Origin: Panax quinquefolius
Lineage: Eukaryota; Streptophyta; Magnoliopsida; Apiales; Araliaceae
Direction: 5' to 3'
Length of the DNA stretch: 64,000 bases
NCBI GenBank assembly: GCA_020205615.1
Contig: CM035152.1
Span: 155,605,669 to 155,669,668, forward strand
Shown: positions 32,762 to 46,164 of the stretch, piece by piece
Position numbering within the stretch: the stretch's first letter is position 1
How the letters are laid out: every line of letters begins with the position of its first letter
Notes under the pieces: generated by a model
What the model was told of the DNA's origin: nothing
What the model saw: only the letters and a program-made list of their open reading frames with translations
The model's database searches: none
Translations under genes and position numbers: made by a program

Positions 32762-32796
<35 letters not shown>
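32535..32796. repeat. (TTA)n and (GATA)n microsatellites
   Basis: A TTA run of about 12 units lies at 32535-32570 and a GATA run of about nine units at 32762-32796. Between them are a CT run at about 32676-32692 and otherwise unremarkable AT-rich DNA. Confidence 0.9.
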
Positions 32797-32797
<1 letters not shown>

Positions 32798-32927
32798 TTT
32801 TATAATTTTAATTTTTTTGAATCTATATTTTATGAAATTTTACTCATTTTATGAAGGAAAAAAAGTTTTTAATATTTTTTACTTAAAATAATAATTATTT
32901 TTAAAAATATTTAAAATAATTATTTTT

Positions 32928-33178
32928 AATTAGTTTGATGGAGTAATTTAAAAAATTAAAAGTTAAATGATGTAATCAGTAAAATGTGCCAACTACAGTG
33001 GGTAATTCATTAGTTTTGTAGATAAAAAATTAACGACCATTTTTTTTTTTTAACGGAATGACCCAATTTCAAAATAATAATTAGTTTAGTGGTGTAATTT
33101 GAAAAATTAAAAGTTTAATGGTGTAATCAATAAAACCTACCAACTACAGTGGGTATTTCTTTAGTTTTACCCAATGAA
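32928..33178. repeat. Imperfect tandem duplication of about 153 bp period
   Basis: TTAGTTTGATGGAGTAATTT near 32930 recurs as TTAGTTTAGTGGTGTAATTT near 33083, each followed by AAAAATTAAAAGTT and later by CCAACTACAGTGGGTA. Only part of each unit aligns. Confidence 0.65.
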
Positions 33179-33429
33179 ATCTAAACCATAAAATATCATT
33201 TAACATGTCTTCTTGTTACACTTTTAGATGCAAAATTATCAATTATACTATCATATTTAATGTTTTCTAACATATCATTTTTAATACATAATATCGCTAA
33301 TCTTTTTATTATTTTATTTTTTTTATACACATAAATACATAAGTTTATAAAAAAATTTGGACACTCCTCAATTGTACTGTGGGGATGAATCATGCATACC
33401 CTTATCTTCTTCTTTGTGTTCACCCCCTT

Positions 33430-33601
33430 TTATGCATTTAATCCAAGGCGATGATTCGATTAAATCGCTATATATATAAACCGTAGTCTTAGCTTTTAGC
33501 GACGGACAACATATATACAGCGACGGTTCTATATATAGCAACGGACCGAATCGTCGTCCGGTCCCTCGCCAAAGAAATAAGGGGTGAGTTTAATATCGAC
33601 A

Positions 33602-33660
<59 letters not shown>

Positions 33661-33941
33661 TTAAAGTATAATGTATATGAGTTAAGGCTCTTTAAAATAA
33701 TGAATTTAAGACCAAACCGCTACAGTTTGTAGCTGTTGGTATATAAAAAAATAATTTTTTTTTCTGACAATGTGGGACAACGAAAGGCATGTAAAAAAAA
33801 ATGTAATACCAAGCCGCTACAACTTGTAGCAGTCAACGTATATAAAAAAATATTTTTTTTATCTTTCTATCTAACAAAGTGGGCCCACGTTATAATTTTA
33901 ATTTCACCATTATTAAAATAGAGGCCGCTACAAGATGTAGC
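33430..33941. repeat. CACTA-type subterminal repeat remnants with (TA)n tract
   Basis: AGCGACGGACAA, AGCGACGGTTCT and AGCAACGGACCG (33497-33550) are followed by CGTCGTCCGG. From 33715 to 33941 there are three palindromic CCGCTACA..TGTAGC units. Such clustered short direct and inverted motifs are usual near the ends of CACTA/En-Spm transposons. A (TA)n run of about 27 units lies at 33604-33657. I could not find the CACTA terminus itself. Element B inserted at the last TGTAGCGGCTG. Confidence 0.45.
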
Positions 33942-33946
33942 GGCTG

Positions 33947-36398
33947 TGTGACGCCCCCAAAACAGGTATACATCACCCATCTTGGGTCGTCAGAAAATAC
34001 ATGGTACAAAATACAAATACAACTTAATTATACAAACGTCATTTAAAAATACAACAAAACATAGTTGAGAGTTTTAATAAGAATATTGTCATCTAGACAA
34101 TATCCACACTCAAAGGAGTCCTCATTATATTTATTGTCACACTATTTAACAGAATAGTGAGGACTACTAATGCTATCATCTGGACCGTCACTTCATTCCT
34201 CGACTCGTCCCAGTTAAATTCTCATTTCCTGAAGAGAACAGTGAAAGAAAGAGTGAGCTTAACTAGCCCAGTAAGAAATATTATGACTAAGATAATGTAG
34301 AATAAATTATCATTAGCTTTCAACAATGTTAAACTAATAAAATACAAAAGACATCAAGTTTAACAGCAGCGGAACAAGCAATCCATTAAAAGAGTCAAGT
34401 AGAGAATAAAATCTACTATCTTCTATGTTTTAAAAGGTTTTTCATCATTTTTATTGCTGAGACTCGGCTTAATAAATAATCCACATCATCCCTGCACTAC
34501 GGCCAAAGATATTTATTAGTATCACAACCACAAATTATCCATGCACTACGGGCCAAGGATATTCGTGTATTCATCAATGGTCATGATCATGCCAACAACT
34601 GTCCATCAATGCACTACGGGCCAATGAGGATTTTTACCACATCATTTGTAACATTACGATTGGTGATTATTATAGAATAATCCTCGATCATAATCATACC
34701 AAGTCCATCTATGCACAACAAAAGCCTGTAGATGACTTTCAACATAATATAAACATGAGGATGATGACCATGATATAAGAATCCAATAAAACAAGTTCAA
34801 GAATTAATTTATCCGAGAATTCAAAAACGCCCAAATTGTCAACACGATATCGCTTTTAGAGTAAAATTCAAGAATGCTCAGAAGAATATTTCCATGAAAA
34901 GATACTGGATGAAGCGCAAATATCAAGGATATTCCACTAATTTCATGGAGTATAGAAGTCAAAGGTTTAACCAACTGAGTATAACAGAATATATGAAACT
35001 GCAAATGGATTTTCGCCCGCCATGCGGTAATCCACGTAGATAGATCATTTCCACAATTTAATAAGAAATGAATACGAAGGGTCATTCACTATGCATGTGG
35101 TAATCCACATAGATAGGTTGTTTCAACAGAATAATAAAGAATGGAATAACAAAAGAATTCACCATACATGTGATAGACCGCACAGACAGGTTATTCCAAC
35201 AGAATAATAAATAATAGAACCAGGTCATGCGTAAACGCACAGACATGATATTCCAACAGAATAATAAAGAATGAACTAACAAAAGACTTCACCAGGCATG
35301 TATGATAGACTATACGACAAAGTTATTCCAATGTAATAATAAATAATGGAACCAAGAAGTCGTGTAATACGCATTGCAGGATATTCCAATGAATAATAAA
35401 GAATGGAATAATGAAGAATTTCACCATGATATGCGGTACTTTGCATATATACTGAGTTATTCAACATAATAATAAAGAATGGAATAATGAGAAGAATTTC
35501 ACTATGTATGCGATTGCTTGATGTAGACATGTTATTCAACATAATAATAAATAATGGAATAACCGAAGAATTTCATCAAGTATAGGGTAGCCGGCGTATC
35601 TGAGTTATTCCAATGTAGAATAATAAAGAATGGAATAATGAAGTTCTCTTCATGAATACGAAAGAAATAATATCCCTTACCTTAGAAGAAAGCTGGATAT
35701 AGGAATAGTGAAGTAGCAGAATACATTTCTTCTTTCTCTCTATAGTTTCTCTCTCTAGAGTTTCAGTGAATTCGTAAGAAATAATGAAGGAATGAGCTTC
35801 TATTTATAGGAGAATGGACCGAATAGTAACTAATTCATGAACGGTCAGATTGATTTACTTTTAAAGCAGATGATTCATATTGATTTCTTATGCGATATTA
35901 ATAAATATTATAATAAAACAAAATCTTTTAAATAAAATAAAATATATTCTATTTATAGTCTAATAAAACAAATAACTTTATAAAAGTATTCTGCTTTTTA
36001 TATAAAAGATTTTACTACGCAAAACACTATGCGTGCATTTATGTAAACACTTATGCATAATAAAATATAATATATTCTAATTATTATCTAATAAAATAAA
36101 TAACTTTATAAAAGTATTCTATTTTATTTAAAAGATTTTACTATATAAACACTACGCAGCACTATGAAAATACTATGCATAATAAAATATAATATATTCT
36201 AATTATTGTCTAATAAAATAAATAACTTTATAAAAGTATACGATTTTATATAAAAAGATTTTACTATACAAAACTTATCGTAATAGAATATAATATATTC
36301 TATTTATAGTCTAATAAAATAAATAACTTTATAAAAGTATTACTTTTTTATAAAAAGTTTTTCTGCTTTTATTACATTAATAATATTAATAAAACAAA

Positions 36399-36437
<39 letters not shown>

Positions 36438-37147
36438 TCCGTGACCTCGTAAAAAGACATTTCAATATATTTAACAACATTTATCATCATTATTATAATT
36501 CACAATATAATTAATCGACTGTGTCATTAAAGGAAGAGAGGGCTTTACAATAAGGATTTCTCTCCTATTGGTGCACAATTAGGTGACAAACCTCTCCTGG
36601 CGAGAACTTCAGACATCGTTAATATTGCAAATAATAATATTAATAACTCTCTGTCATCTCAATTATTGATTTAATAATATATAAAATATCGACAATAATT
36701 GAATCAAATAACGTGAGATACTATGCAACAATTATTGAAGCAATAATTGAACAAAACCGAGTGACTTCTCACGTAAGCATCGATAATCAATACCGGTGCT
36801 AATACGCAATACGCCAGACGTATTCTTTTTACTTTACTCTGAAAGTAGTTCAACAGTTTTAATAAATAAAACTTTCGTAGTTAATTTCATAAAATTATTT
36901 TTGTCATTTTCTCAATCCAAACAATAATTCCGTTATAGGGGTCCAATTAATGATTGTCTTTGTCGTCGAATATTATACATTAAAAGCGAATATTCCTCGA
37001 CCAATTGAATATTATATAACAACTTGCATACGTTGTAAAATTTATAAATATTACCCACAACTATAACATTATATCAAATCCACACCATAGTTTTATAAAA
37101 AATATTTTGAGAAATTTAAATCTTTATTCATAAAATTTGGGGTCTCA
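33947..37147 (-). repeat. 3' LTR of element B
   Basis: It runs from TGTGACGCCCCC to GGGGTCTCA, where the usual TTACA end has changed. The 3.2 kb contain the CACTACGGGCC array (34490-34740), a hairpin array of about nine units (35110-35640), the TATA-like CTATTTATAG (35800-35808) and a (TA)n tract (36403-36433). Confidence 0.85.
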
Positions 37148-37620
37148 TGATCTCTCTCCTTATATAAAATTTCGCCTCAAAATTTACGTCACGTACGCAC
37201 ACGGTATCTTAGAAGAGGTGAGGATACCTTGACTTCATTTGATTCTAACTCTTGAGGTATAACCCTCGAGTGTTGAATACGATCCTTCTTATCCAAGATT
37301 TTAACACGTATCTCCTCATACGTTAAATCTTACGCTATCTCGTCTAGTTCTAATTTAATAACGTGGTTCGGGTCATCCACATATTTACGTAACATCGACA
37401 CGTGAAAAGCGTTATGAACACGCGATATATACTTGGCGGTAAAAGCGAGTACATAGCCGCGGTTCCTACTCGATCAAGGATTTCAAATGGGCCGATAAAA
37501 TCGAGGGTTGAGATTTCTCTCTTCATCGATTCTTGCTTCTAGAATAATGCCCTCTTGAACCTTCTTCTTCCCATTCATCAGCTCTGAGTATGTAGCTTGA
37601 GCGACTTTAACTTTATCGAT
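37148..37620 (-). pseudogene. Element B: remnant of the pol 3' end
   Basis: This matches the region of element A at 7590-7985 (chromodomain-like tail and integrase end) and then jumps, near 37525, to sequence matching A at about 8955-9055. About 1 kb of integrase core was thus deleted within it. It ends at the junction with the truncated LTR of element C around ATCGATTAAATGACCT. Confidence 0.7.
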
Positions 37621-38219
37621 TAAATGACCTAACCTTTCCTTAAACAGAACTTTCTAGACATTGGCAATAATGTTATCCAATAATATTATTCAAATAATAT
37701 GAATTATTGCTCTGATAATAGAAAATACTGTGTAGTGACAATTATTGAAACAACAATAATATAAAATATCAACGCATCAATTATTGAATCAATAAAATAA
37801 AATCTTGAATAATTAATTCCGTAACAATTATTGAGTAGTGCCTTCTTTACGTAAGAATCAATAATTGGTGTAATCTGGTGTGCTTCTTCGTGTTTTAACC
37901 ACTGTGTATTCAACAGCGATTATTAGTGAATAACAACTACCTAGTTATTTATAACCAACTTATTCTTATCATTTTTTTCATCCAATCGCTTTCCGTTATG
38001 GGGCCCACACAAGGCTGCGTCGTCGTACGAATATTCCCCGACAGCAAGAATATTCCACGACCAAACGAATATTTTATAACCACTTGCTTATTTGAAATAT
38101 TTGCGTATTTTACCCATAACTATCCACATTAATCAAATCAACCCTTACTATTTCAAAATAATAAATGGAGGAAATTCAATTTTATTTATAATAAGTTGGG
38201 GTCTTACAACCTCTACTCC

Positions 38220-38528
38220 TTATGAAATTTCGTCCTCGAAATTGACATACGTACCTGGTGTTTCGAAAAGGTGAGGATACCTCGCTTTCATTTCCGTTTC
38301 TAACTCCCAGGTCATTTCCTCTATAGCATGGTTCCTCCACAAAACTTTGACTTGTGGTATGATCTTTGTGCGTAGGACATGCTCCTTCCTATCCAAGATC
38401 TTGACAGGTACATCCTCATACGTTAAATCTTCGGCTATCTCGTCCGGTTCTAACTCAATGACGTGGTTCGGGTCTTTCACATATTTACAAAGCACAGATA
38501 TATGAAAAACATTATGAACACGAGACAT
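38220..38528 (-). pseudogene. Element C: integrase C-terminus with chromodomain-like tail
   Basis: The 102-codon frame reads MSRVHNVFHISVLCKYVKDP, then VLWRNHAIEEMTWELETEM and YPHLFETPG. It matches the tail of element A at 7589 and fits the chromovirus chromodomain-like module. A stop upstream, near 38600, separates it from the integrase core. Confidence 0.8.
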
Positions 38529-38987
38529 ACTTGGAGGTAACGCGAGTCTATAGGCTACATTTTCTACTCGGTCAAAAATCTGAAATGGACCAATAAATTA
38601 TGGATTGAGCTTTCCTCTCTTCTCAAATCTTGTAACTCCCTTCCATGGAGCAACTAACAACAATACATGATCCCCAATACTAAATTCCACGTCCTTTCGA
38701 TGAAGATCCGCATAACTCTTTTGTCGATCCTGTGTCGTTTGTATACATTGTCGAATTATTTGGATCTTTTACGTGAGTCATACGCATTACAACTCGGGTC
38801 CCAACAATGTTGCTTCACCCACCTCATCCCAACATATTGGAGAGCGACACTTTCGTCCATATAATGCTTCACATGGAGCCACACCTTTATACTTGTCTCG
38901 ATAACTTGTTGTTGTAGGAGAATTCCACCGATGGTAAATACTTATCCCAGCCGCCTTGAAGTTCAGGACACGAGTCTTAATATATCT

Positions 38988-39539
38988 TCAAGAGTTTGAA
39001 TAGTCCTCTACGATTGTCCGTGGTTTGAGGATGGGTATGCCAATCAGAATAAGTAAATCCGTACCCATAGCTTTTTGCAAGCTAACCCAAAATCTTGAAG
39101 TGAACCTTGGGTCACGATCCGAAACTATGGATACTGGCATGCCATGCAACCTCACAATCTCATTTACATACATATGAGCAAGACGTTCAAGGGAATAAGT
39201 CTCCCGTATCGGCAAGAAATGAGCAGACTTGGTTAATCTATCAACAATAACCCAAACAACATTTATGCCTTGAGAAACCGTGGGAAGACCCTTAAAGAAA
39301 TCCATAGTAATGTGTTCCCACTTCCATTTAGGAATCTCAAGTGGTTGTAACGGACCCTTAGGTACTTGATGCTCCGCCTTTACACGTTGACAAGTTAAAC
39401 ACATCGAGATAAACTTTGCAATCTCTCTCTTCATATTGTTCCACCAAAATGTATGTCGAAGATCACGATACATTTTAGTACCTCCAGGATGGATCGTAAA
39501 TGGTGTATTGTGTGCCTCCATCATGATCTTGTACTTCAA
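38988..39539 (-). pseudogene. Element C: integrase zinc-binding and core domain
   Basis: The 183-codon frame begins MKYKIMMEAHNTPFTIHPGG. It keeps the zinc-binding histidines and the CLTCQ cysteines lost in element A, and the two core aspartates in HITMDFFKGLP and SIVSDRDPRF. After MGTDLLILIGI the frame shifts: the expected HPQTDGQSER motif with the catalytic glutamate is read in a different phase, which ends the protein early. Confidence 0.85.
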
Positions 39540-39623
39540 ATCAGAATCGTTAGGAACACAAAGTCTGGAGTGAACTCGAAGTATTCCTTCTTCATCGATT
39601 CTTGCTTCTGGAATAGCACCTTC

Positions 39624-40040
39624 TTACACTTTCTTCTTCATTCGCATCAGCTCCGGATCTGTGGATTGAGCAACTTTAACTTTTTCGATTAAAGTTGGTT
39701 CTATGCGTATACTTGACATTATTGCATGGGTCCCCGGAGTCTTGAATTCTATCTTCATCTTTTGTAAATCACACAAAATGGGCCTTTGTTTTAACAACAT
39801 TGCACTCGTTCCTGCGTATGATCTTCTACTCAATGTGTCAGCTACTACGTTCGCTTTTCCAGGATGGTATTGAATGGTGTAGTCATAGTCTTTCAACAGC
39901 TCGAGCCAACGTCGTTTCCGCATGTTGAGTTCCTTTTGGGTGAAGAAATATTTGAGGCTTTTATGGTCTGAATATATCTCCATTTTCTCCCCGTATAGAT
40001 AGTGCCTCCAGATCTTTAGCGCGAAAACAACTGTTGCCAA
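39624..40040 (-). pseudogene. Element C: RNase H domain
   Basis: The 138-codon frame has [38 protein letters not shown] and [20 protein letters not shown], the standard features of gypsy RNase H, including the DHKSL aspartate. It stops at about 39624 before the integrase. The gap to the RT frame (40040-40155) holds a frameshift. Confidence 0.85.
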
Positions 40041-40154
40041 CTCTAGATCATGAGTAGGATAATTCCTCTCATATTCTTTAAGTTATCGCGAGGCATAGGC
40101 TATGACTTTCTCACGTTGCATGAGAACACATCCTAACCCTTTGCTCAAGCATCA

Positions 40155-40760
40155 TCAGATAACAAATCCATCCGTACCAGATGGTATTGTTAGAACAAGT
40201 GCCGAAATGAGTCTCCTCTTGAGCTCTTGGAAACTCTTCTCGCATTCCTCGCTCCACACGAATTTTGTATCCTTCCGAGTCAGATGACTTAATGGAGTAG
40301 CGATTCGAGAAAACCCTTCCACGAATCTCCGATAATAACCAGCTAAGCCCAAAAAGCTACGTACTTCGGTCACCGTCTTCGGTTGCTCCCAACTTTGTAT
40401 TGCTTCAATCTTCGCCGGGTCAACAGATACTCCATGTTTTGACACCACGTGCCCAAGGAATGCTACTTCCTCAAGACAGAACTCACATTTCTTCAACTTG
40501 GCATAAAGCTTGTTTTCACGAAGCCTTTGGAGTACCAGCTTCAAATGGTGCTCATGATCTTCACGGCTTTTGGAATATATGAGGATGTCATCAATAAAGA
40601 CAACAACGAACTGATTCAAATAATCCTTGAATACTCGGTTCATCATATCCATGAAAGCTGTAGGAGAATTAGTCAATCCAAACGACATGACTAAGAATTC
40701 ATAATGCCCGTACCGAGTTCTGAAGGCAATCTTTGGAATATCCTCGGTTCTAATCTTCAA
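40155..40760 (-). pseudogene. Element C: reverse transcriptase, palm to thumb
   Basis: The 201-codon frame contains [20 protein letters not shown], the catalytic [19 protein letters not shown], and the connection region [16 protein letters not shown]. The catalytic FIDD aspartates are intact. The N-terminal fingers at 40760-41050 are present but frameshifted (degraded YRELN and SPWGAPV regions), so no complete RT can be made. Confidence 0.88.
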
Positions 40761-41277
40761 ATTTGATGATATCCGTAAGCGAAGATCAATCTTGAAAAGA
40801 ATTATGCTCCTTAGAATCGGTCAAACAAGTCATCAATAACGGTGTAAGTATACCTATTCTTGATGGTGACATGGTTCAATTCCGATAGTCAATACAAAGT
40901 CGCGATACTCCCATCTTTCTTCTTTACAAATAAAACAGAGCACCCCAAGGAGATGTACTAGACGAATGAAGCGAAGTCCAATAACTCGTGTAGTTGGACC
41001 TTTAACTCCACGAAGTTCAATAGAGCCATTCGATATGGGGTTTTAGAAATGGGCTTTGTGCGGTTGCTCAAGATCAATAAAGAATTCAACTTCACGCGCC
41101 CGGTAAACCGGAAGTTCTTCAGAAATACGTCGGGAAAGTCGATATAACAAGGAATATTATTCAAATTTGACGTGTCTTTATTCAAATCCATAACATGGGC
41201 TAAGAAAGCTTGACATCCGCTTTTTCAATAAACGAATAGCCTTATGACTTGATATGACGGTGATTAATTTTAATGAT

Positions 41278-42039
41278 TTAGTTCTTGAATTGAACAACGG
41301 GGTTGATTAGGAATATGAAAACTAACAACCTTACGAAAATAATCAATTTTTTGGTATGATGAGTAGTTAACCAATCAATCCTAAAATCACGTCCAAATAC
41401 AAGTATCTTTAAAGAGATAAGGTCGATAGGTAATGTGATGGTGCCAACTTGGATCAAACAAGATTTATAAGCGGTGGATGTGATGAAAGTTTCTTCTAAC
41501 GGAGTTTCCACGAGATAAATCAAAGTCTAATTTCTCAGGAGTTAAGTTTAAGCGTTGAGCACAAGCAGGAGAAATAAATGAATGGGTAGCACCAGGATAT
41601 CTAGTAAGGTATAAACTTCACAAGAATTTATGATTAGCTTACCCGTGATCACCTCGTTTGGGTTCCTCGCATTTTGACCAGTCACAACAAACGCTCTTCC
41701 AGGAACCGTTGACATTGACTTTTCTGGGTCAGCCTTTTGAGACACCGTCCCCGCTGAACTAGGTTTTGCTATCGTACAATCTCGAGCGATATGTCCTTCC
41801 TTTCCATAATTATAGCATACCTTGAACTTTTGTGGGCAGTTTGGGCTGATATGTCTCTCTTTCCCGCATTTGTAGCATACGACCGGTGGTCGTTCTCCTC
41901 CCTTAGAACCAGTTGTTGCTGGTGTTAACGTCTTCGCATTGTCATTGTTGAATCTCCTCTTTTTAAAATCTCCCCCCGACTCGCTTCTTCTATTTTCATG
42001 GCCATGATTACCACCAAAGTGGTTGCCATTCTTGTCCAT
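41278..42039 (-). pseudogene. Element C: gag knuckle region and protease, frameshifted
   Basis: The frame at 42039-41548 carries the knuckle CYKCGKERHISPNC, then CYNYGKEGHIARDC with one Cys replaced by Tyr, followed by PGRAFVVTGQNARNP. The protease loop that should read DTGATHS is shifted: the frame gives LLDILVLPIH, as expected from an extra base. The second protease half (IDWLTTHH) lies at 41523-41278 in another frame. Element A duplicated the knuckle block; C has only one. Confidence 0.8.
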
Positions 42040-42129
42040 CTTTTTCTTTCTCCGCTGGTTATCGTTGTTCTGTTGACTACTATCTCCTGTATGATCCTGG
42101 TTGTGGTCCCTCGGTTGAACGTACTCATT

Positions 42130-42900
42130 ATCTCGCTCTAATAATTGAGCCCTGTTGACAACATCTGAATAGAGAGAAAATTTATGAAAAATGAGAATCT
42201 TGACGTACGCCGGGTTTCAAACCTCTCGAAACATCCGCGTCATCGTTCCTCATTCTCCACCAAATGAGGTGTAAACTTGGATAACTCTCGCAAACTTTTC
42301 CTCGTCTTTGGGGGACACGTGCCATGTTATTTTGTTCGATCTAATGAACTCCACTTCCTTCATATGACGAATACTTTCGTGGGAAGTACTTGTCATTGAG
42401 GCTGCATTTCTCAAAGCGTCTCCCAAGACATGCTTTGAGTGCTTGTTTGGATGGGTACGCCATAGATTCCCACCCGATGAATCGCCTCATTCTGGAACAT
42501 AAAGGTGGCGAATGGAACCTTACATTCTCCGTGCATCCCAAGACATCGAATATCTTGGTGATTTGTTTGACCCACGTCTCACTTTAATTGGATCCGGCTT
42601 TCCCGAATTGTTGGTCCCAACTCTTTGAGGCGCTTGGGCGTGACAAATCGTAATGCGTTGTTATCATTTCCACCTTTGTATATTTTGTGCACGAGTCTCC
42701 TCGCAAATCGATTTTGAATGAGCGCAAAAACTTCTAAACATCCGTCGTTCATCATCCGCTTTCGGTGGCATTGTTCACGGGAGAACATTGTCGACTGCGA
42801 CCGTTCTCTTCATTGGTGAGTACAGGTGTTTCCACGGTTTCATTTATTCCACTGTTAACATTCTCAGTCGACATTCTCAAATACTGCCATAAAACAAGGG
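42130..42900 (-). pseudogene. Element C: degraded gag capsid region
   Basis: Short frames at 42541-42341 and 42788-42579 hold pieces such as RFVTPKRLKELGP that match the gag of A and B, but stops and shifts are frequent. It is more decayed than C's pol. Confidence 0.65.
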
Positions 42901-43045
42901 TTAATTAAGGAAATCAACATATCACATAATATCCCTATATATTGACCAACTAACAAATAAGCTTAGGTAGGACACACCAGCGAAGAATTTACTCGTCTCT
43001 CCCTCCTAGTTCTATTCCCGATCTCCGCCAGAGATCATATCCTAA

Positions 43046-43057
43046 GCTTTGATACTA
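43046..43057 (-). promoter_or_regulatory. Primer-binding site of element C
   Basis: The minus strand reads TTAGTATCAAAGCTTAGG directly inside the LTR end. This is a decayed initiator tRNA-Met type primer site. Confidence 0.6.
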
Positions 43058-43059
43058 AT

Positions 43060-45614
43060 TGTGATGCCCCCAAAATAGGTATACATCACCCATTTTAGGT
43101 TGTCGATAACATGGTGCGAAACAACTACAACTTTATTAATACATCATAAAAGCGTGAGTTTAAATATAAATATTATCTTCAGACAAAATTTATACCCAAA
43201 TAAATCCTCATCACAATTATTGATACATTATTATACAAAATGGTGAGGACTACTAAACAACTTCTAGAATCATCATTCCATACCCGACTAAGTACTCATT
43301 ACATTCTCGCTCCCGAGAAGAAAAATGGAACAACAAAGAAAAGGGTGAGCTCAACTAGCCTTTATTAAAGAATATTATGACTAAGATAATATAGAACAAA
43401 TTATCGTTAGTCTTCAACGGAAAAAATCGATAGAATACAATAGACAACAAGTTTCGGATCAATATTATAATGAAATAATAATCCATAGAAGAGTTACGTA
43501 GAGAATGGAATCTACTACTATCTATGAATTTAAAAGTCCGTCATCAATATTTTATCCCTGTAACATCAGTTAATATACATCTTGAATCAAATATTCATCT
43601 TTGCACTACAGGCCAAAGATATTCATCAGTCGGTCATGTTCATCTCAACACCTGTTCATCTTTGCACTACGTGCCAAAGATATTCATTATAAAATTATTT
43701 ATCTTTGCACTACAGGCCAAAGATATTCAATAATATCATCATTTAGGACTGAGGATGATGAAAAATATTTTAAAGGGAACGAATCCAGTGAAACAAAAGA
43801 ATAAATATTAAGGATTCGTATTTTAGCTATTTCATGTCCAAAAATACCTCATAAATAATCATAGTGGAGTAAAATTCAAGAATGATCAAAATATGGATAC
43901 AATCAAAGCTAGTATCCATAATAGATATTTTGGACGAAAAATAAAATTTTGATTTTTCTGTAAATAGTGTCGTATTTGTGAATAGTGCCGTATACGTGAA
44001 TAGTAACCCCGACACAAAAAGTTTCAAATTTGATTAAAATTTCAGATCAATACTTCGACATAATGATATTGAAAGAAATAATATCATTTGAAATTAATAA
44101 TAATAATAATATCCCTTACCTCGAAAGAATAGTACTTCTAGTTGAAACACCGGATATAGGCTATGACTTGAACTTGCACCGTATAGCAACACTCAAAGTA
44201 TTAAAATACTCACAAGAATACGCTCAATATATCGAGAGAAAGAGAGAGAAATCTTTAGTTTCTGGTATGATTTTCAATTCTAACCTAAGCACCCTATTTA
44301 TAGGAAAATGCTTAGAACACCAAAGCAGAAAATTTAAAAAATTATTAATATTTTCAAATTATATTCCTACGCACACCACACCAGACCAAAATCATCAGCC
44401 AAAACATGTGCCAACATCCCAAAAACGTTTTTGTTACTTAAAATATTTTAAACTTTCAAAAATTAATTATTTCGGAACTCCAAAACTTCAATAATTCACA
44501 ATAAATAGCCCTTTTATCAGAAAAATTCAAACCTCGTATCTTTTCCGTAGGAAATTCCATTATCTACAACTTTGCAGAAGAAAGTTTTTCCAAATTCCAA
44601 ACAGAAATTGACCGAAATCCACAAACGGACAATATTACAGGCTATAATCAAATTTCAGTCAAGAAATGGGGTCTACCGACACACAAAACATGTGTTAATT
44701 ATTTAATGCCACAAAAATACTCTTCCTCCTCATATACTCATATATCCCACATTCATTATAAAAATATCACCATCAATATATTATTAAAATAATATATTTA
44801 ATTGAATTATTTTATCAGAAAAAGATAAAATATTAATTTTCAACAATTGTCACATTAAAAATTTTCTCCATCTATATCCATATAAAATAAATATTTTCCT
44901 CATCATATAAATCAATAATTAATTATTCACGAATAATATTACAGAATCACAATACTGACAACTAGGCAGTTCCCAGGATAGAGGGGGATTTCCAATAAAG
45001 ATCTCTCCTTACTGGCGCGCAATTAGATGACCTAACTCTCCTTCCTTGAATGTAACTTTCTAGACATTGCCAATAATGTTATCCAATAATATTATTAGGA
45101 TAATATGAATTATTGCTAGATAATAGAAAATACCGTAGTGACAATTATTGAAACAAAAATAATATAAAATATCAACGCAACAATTATTGAATCAATAAAA
45201 TAAAATCTTTGAAGCAGTAATTCTTGTAACAATTATTGAGTAGTGTCTTCTTACGTAAGAATCAATAATTTGTGTAATCTGAGTGTCTTTATTATGTTTT
45301 AACCACGGGTATTCTAACAATGATAATCTGTGAATAACTACGCCGTTATTTATAACCAACTTATTCTTATCGTTTTTCTTCATCCAATCGCTTTCAGTTA
45401 TGGGGCCCACACAAATTCTTGCAAGTCGCATACGAATATTCCCGCAGCGGTAAGAATATTCCACGACCAAACGAATATTTTATAACCACTTGCTTATTTG
45501 AAATATTTGCGTATTTTACCCATAACTATCCACATTAATCAAATCAACCCTTACTATTTCAAAATAATAAATGGAGGAAATTCAATTTTATTTATAATAA
45601 GTTGGGGTCTTACA
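43060..45614 (-). repeat. 5' LTR of element C (divergent subfamily)
   Basis: It runs from TGTGATGCCCCC to GGGTCTTACA, 2,555 bp. It differs from the A/B type: a TTTGCACTAC(A/G)GGCCAAAGAT array at 43595-43730, no TTATTCCA hairpin array, and the TATA-like CCTATTTATAGG at 44293-44303. Its outer third (44940-45614) matches the truncated 3' LTR at 37621-38208. Confidence 0.88.
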
Positions 45615-46164
45615 TGATGAACTCTACCTCTTTCATGTGACGAATACTTTCGGAAAAGTACTTGTTGTTGAACAATTCTTGGAACTTCTCCCAATTCATC
45701 TTCAGTGCAGCAGGTTGAGTATGCTTTACAGATTCCCACCAGTAATCTGCCTCTGCTCGCAATATGAAGGTGGAAAAGGGAACCTTTTGCTCCTCGACGC
45801 ATCCCAAGACATCAAATATCTTGCAGATCTGCTTTATCCACGTCTCCGCCTTAAGTGGTTTTGGCTCTCCAAAAAACTCAGGTGGTCCCAGTTCCTTGAA
45901 CTGCTTAGCGGTGACCGTCCTAGTGTTGCTAGTGTTTCCACCTACATTTTGTACAGGAGCCATTTTTTCCTGTTGTTGCATGAATTGCATAAAGCCTTTG
46001 AACATTCTATCGTTCATCATTTGGTCAATGTTGTTGTTTGCATGAGGATTGTCGCCTTCCTGATGCACATTATATTGATTATTGATCTGTGGAGACTCAA
46101 CGGTCTCCTGTGCTCCATTGCTATTTTCAACATTCTCGAATGTCATTTTCAAATACTGCCACAA
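45615..46164 (-). pseudogene. Element B: gag start, cut by element C
   Basis: The minus-strand frame (184 codons) starts MWQYLKMTFENVENSNGAQE and includes ELGPPEFFGEPKPLKAETW and ILRAEADYWWES, a gag capsid domain like that of A at 16457. It ends in HMKEVEFI exactly where the LTR of C begins, so C inserted within gag. Confidence 0.85.

Larger units (their letters stand above)
37621..45614 (-). mobile_element. LTR retrotransposon C: related gypsy subfamily, 3' LTR truncated, nested in B
   Basis: On the minus strand it has a full 5' LTR (43060-45614), a primer site, degraded gag, knuckle region, protease, RT, RNase H, integrase and chromodomain-like tail, a polypurine tract (38209-38223) and only the first 588 bp of its 3' LTR (37621-38208). 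The missing LTR end joins B's pol remnant, so no target duplication survives. C's integrase and RNase H are the best preserved in the window, yet frameshifts occur in the protease loop and after the second integrase aspartate. Confidence 0.85.

Noticed and set aside
33430..33941. Complete CACTA transposon
   Set aside because: Subterminal-like repeats are present, but no CACTA terminus, 3-bp duplication or transposase was found, so only remnants are claimed.
39453..40694. Plus-strand ORFs across RT and RNase H of element C
   Set aside because: Antisense shadows of conserved pol domains, with no motif of their own.
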